A DNA stretch of 32,360 nucleotides, taken from NCBI GenBank assembly GCA_017433405.1, contig JAFRHH010000026.1:1-32360 (forward strand). The letters run 5' to 3'. The notes beneath the pieces were generated by a model, which had not been told where the DNA came from, searched no databases, and saw only the letters and a list, made by a program, of their open reading frames with translations. Positions within the stretch are counted from its first letter, which is position 1. Each line of letters opens with the position of its first letter. Below, piece after piece: positions 30,227 through 32,360 of the stretch. The DNA comes from Clostridia bacterium (lineage in GTDB: Bacteria; Bacillota; Clostridia; Christensenellales; Aristaeellaceae). Made by a program: the position numbers and the translations under genes.

Positions 30227-31420
30227 TTGGCGGAAACACGGGTCATTCCTAAAAAAGCCGGACGCAGAGCGGTCGCGCTGCTGGCGTGCGGCGTTATCCT
30301 GCTGCTGATCGGAATCGCCGCGCTCTTCATGATGCAGGGGAAGTCCGTTCAGTTTGACCGGAACTATGACAGCGGCGGGGATCTGAGCGCCTATCCCTTC
30401 GGCGCTGTGGCCGAAGGCGGGGACTATAACGCTTTCCAGCGGGTCGCGCTCTTCCTGCTGCGCCAGCGGGCCATCGTGATGCTCCTGGGGGTGGCGCTGA
30501 TCGCGGTGTTCGTCATTCTGAACCGGGATCTGCTCTATTCCCAGACGCTGGCGCCCTATGTCTTCGTCGCGCCGTTTATCTTCACCTTCGTCGTCTTCTT
30601 CGCCTATCCGCTGATTTCGACGATTCTGATGAGCTTTCAGGAGATCACCGGCTCCGGCTCCCGGTGGATCGGGTTCAAGAACTACACGGATATGTTCGCC
30701 AACAAGAACTTCTATACGGCGGTACAGAATTCCGTTACCTACATGGTTCTGACCTGCGCCATCCTGATTCCGATTCCGATGATCCTGGCCTATGTGGCGG
30801 AATCGAAGTTTTCCAAGGCCGGAAAGCTCTTCAAGACCGTGGCCTTCATGCCGGTGCTCTGCTCCGTCGTCGTGGCCGGCATCATCTTCCGGATGATGTT
30901 CAGCGAGCTGGACGGCGCCCTGATGAACCAGGTTCGCGGGCTCTTCGGCCTTCCGCCGATCACCTGGCTCAAGGGGGCGGGCACCTCGATGTTCGCCATG
31001 GTGCTGCTGTGCTTCTGGCGGTGGACGGGCATGAACATGCTCTACTACATGGCAGGCCTCAAGTCCATTCCCAACGAGCTCTACGAGGCGGCGGACATCG
31101 ACGGGGCCAACGCGGTCCAGAAGTTCACGAAGATCTGCCTGCCGCTGCTCAAGCCCACGACGATCTACGTGCTGACGATTTCCATCTACGCCGGCCTGGC
31201 GATGTTTACCGAAAGCTATATGATCTTTGGCGGCAACAACTCCCCGAAAAACTACGGACTGACCATCGTCGGCTATCTGTACCGCTACGGCTTTGAAAAG
31301 GTCGACAAGTTCGGCTTCGCTTCCGCCGTCGGACTGGTGCTGCTGGTGGGCGCCCTGCTGATCACCCTGATTCAGCTGTGGCTGACCGGAACCATCGGAA
31401 GAAAGGGGGAGAAAGCATGA
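30227..31420 (+). CDS. CUT1 sugar ABC transporter permease 1 (MalF/UgpA-like, N-terminally extended)
   Basis: A 397-residue membrane protein. The start is TTG at 30227 with AAGGGGAAGG before it; the frame is open upstream from 30077, but that would translate the hairpins. The usual six-segment permease core is in the second half with the EAA loop EAADIDGANAVQKFTKI. Ahead of it an extra transmembrane segment (about 20-40) and a roughly 40-residue segment (SVQFDRNYDSGG...) lead to another hydrophobic stretch, so about 100 residues are added relative to typical UgpA proteins. This resembles the extra N-terminal segments of MalF. The stop overlaps the next gene by four bases. Confidence 0.88.
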   Translation: MAETRVIPKKAGRRAVALLACGVILLLIGIAALFMMQGKSVQFDRNYDSGGDLSAYPFGAVAEGGDYNAFQRVALFLLRQRAIVMLLGVALIAVFVILNRDLLYSQTLAPYVFVAPFIFTFVVFFAYPLISTILMSFQEITGSGSRWIGFKNYTDMFANKNFYTAVQNSVTYMVLTCAILIPIPMILAYVAESKFSKAGKLFKTVAFMPVLCSVVVAGIIFRMMFSELDGALMNQVRGLFGLPPITWLKGAGTSMFAMVLLCFWRWTGMNMLYYMAGLKSIPNELYEAADIDGANAVQKFTKICLPLLKPTTIYVLTISIYAGLAMFTESYMIFGGNNSPKNYGLTIVGYLYRYGFEKVDKFGFASAVGLVLLVGALLITLIQLWLTGTIGRKGEKA

Positions 31421-32328
31421 CAACGGCTCCGAAGGTTATCAACAGCCCGAAGGTCATGGGCGCCCCGGAGGAAAAGAAATACCTCGGGCGCAGGATTGCC
31501 CTGTGGATCTTCTTCGGCATTCTCTCCATCCTGTTCATCATTCCCCTTTACGCCCTCCTGCTGGGCACTTTCAAGGGCGGCGCCGAGCTGTTCGTCTCAG
31601 GCCTGAACCTGAATCCGACCCCGGAGAAGCTCCATCTCAAGGCCTGGAACTATCTGTTCACGGGGATCATGTCCAACGGGGAATACAATCCCCACGACTA
31701 CTTCCTCTGGTACGGCAACAGCCTGGTGGTCGTCGTGATTCAGACCTTCCTGACCCTGCTTTTGTCCTCGATGGTGGCCTACGGCTTCGCCAAGTATAAG
31801 TTCAAGGGGCAGAACGCGCTGTTCATGTGCGTGCTGATGGTCATGATGGTTCCCCTGGAAATCCTGATGCTGCCCATGTATACCCAGGTCAACGCCATGG
31901 GCCTGCGCAACAGCTACGCCGGCATCATGCTCCCCTTCCTCGTCAGCATGAGCGCGGTCTTCTTCTTCCGCCAGTTCCTTTCCGGCGTGCCCTACGAGAT
32001 GATCGAGGCCGCCCGGGTCGACGGATGCACGGAATACGGCACCTTCTTCCGGATCATCGTGCCGGTTATGATTCCGGCCTACGCCTCGATGACGGTGCTG
32101 ACGGGCATGGGCGCCTGGAACGCCCTGCTCTGGCCGATGCTGGTGCTGTCCGACATGAAGAAATACACCATTCCGATCGGTCTGAACACCCTCTGGTCCC
32201 CCTACGGAAACAACTATGACCTCATGATTACCGGCTCCTGCTTCGCGATCCTGCCGCTGCTGCTGATCTATCTCTTCGCCCAGCGGTTCATCGTCGAAGG
32301 CATGACGGCCGGCGCGGTTAAGGGCTGA
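31417..32328 (+). CDS. CUT1 sugar ABC transporter permease 2 (MalG/UgpE-like)
   Basis: A 303-residue membrane protein of the usual length and six-segment layout, with the EAA loop EAARVDGCTEYGTFFRII in the second half. It pairs with the upstream permease; ATGA overlap and GGGGGAG ahead of the ATG indicate translational coupling. The ATPase subunit is not in this operon as far as the window shows; it may be the shared MsmX-like ATPase often used by CUT1 systems. A REP-like copy starts 4 bases after the stop. Confidence 0.92.
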   Translation: MTTAPKVINSPKVMGAPEEKKYLGRRIALWIFFGILSILFIIPLYALLLGTFKGGAELFVSGLNLNPTPEKLHLKAWNYLFTGIMSNGEYNPHDYFLWYGNSLVVVVIQTFLTLLLSSMVAYGFAKYKFKGQNALFMCVLMVMMVPLEILMLPMYTQVNAMGLRNSYAGIMLPFLVSMSAVFFFRQFLSGVPYEMIEAARVDGCTEYGTFFRIIVPVMIPAYASMTVLTGMGAWNALLWPMLVLSDMKKYTIPIGLNTLWSPYGNNYDLMITGSCFAILPLLLIYLFAQRFIVEGMTAGAVKG

Positions 32329-32332
32329 CAGC

Positions 32333-32360
32333 GTGGGACAGGGGGACGGTTCCTCCGTCC
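32333..32360 (+). repeat. REP-like element, copy 5 (cut by window end)
   Basis: The first 28 bases are identical to copy 1, starting 4 bases after the permease stop; the remainder is outside the window. Confidence 0.8.

Overview
The window looks like a piece of a high-G+C member of the Bacillota (Clostridia-like, probably gut or rumen). This is inferred from GGAGG-type ribosome binding sites before almost every gene, a C-terminal sortase signal (VPKTG), Zn-uptake, PTS, LacI and CUT1 families of Gram-positive type, and plant-glycan enzymes (beta-glucuronidase, GH127 beta-L-arabinofuranosidase). No rRNA, tRNA, CRISPR array or intact mobile element was seen.

Layout. 1-1.5 kb: the 3' part of an IS4-family transposase, then sbcD without an adjacent sbcC. 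1.7-3.0 kb: an uncalled 58-codon ORF translationally coupled to a secreted alpha/beta-hydrolase. 3.0-5.6 kb: a remodelled stretch in which a GH2 beta-glucuronidase sits between gene debris (C-terminus of a peptide-exporter-type ABC ATPase, an unknown 3' fragment, and the C-terminus of a RelE/ParE toxin). 5.6-15.0 kb: a long minus-strand run: glgB, guanine deaminase, a Gfo/Idh/MocA oxidoreductase, an unusual two-polypeptide PTS (EIIB-EIIC-HPr and EI-EIIA), and a COG3910-like ATPase. 15.1-17.9 kb: znuACB behind a consensus promoter and a Fur/Zur-like palindrome. 18-21.8 kb: a secreted MBL-fold hydrolase, an unrecognised HEITH-motif protein and the GH127 enzyme. 22.2-27.0 kb: two large exported proteins facing each other tail to tail, a Sel1-repeat/S41-peptidase fusion and a sortase-anchored beta-helix protein. 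27.2-32.3 kb: a LacI regulator divergent from a CUT1 sugar ABC transporter (binding protein plus two permeases), with a 16-bp perfect operator palindrome just after the promoter.

The most interesting feature is not a gene. A roughly 55-90 bp element occurs four times, plus one minimal copy, always with its conserved head GGAGACAGATTTT near or overlapping the stop codon of one gene and its tail ending directly against the Shine-Dalgarno sequence of the next. It carries two palindromes, and one copy has cleanly lost the first. A second, REP-like family (GGGACAGGGGGACGG) lies mostly just after stop codons and around lacI. The second main point of interest is the PTS, in which all five phosphotransfer modules are packed into two adjacent genes.

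Functionally, the LacI/ABC transporter, GH127, GH2 and probably the PTS point to uptake and breakdown of plant-derived sugars; glgB points to glycogen synthesis, although no other glg gene is present here. All functions are from reading motifs and lengths by eye; no database search was run.
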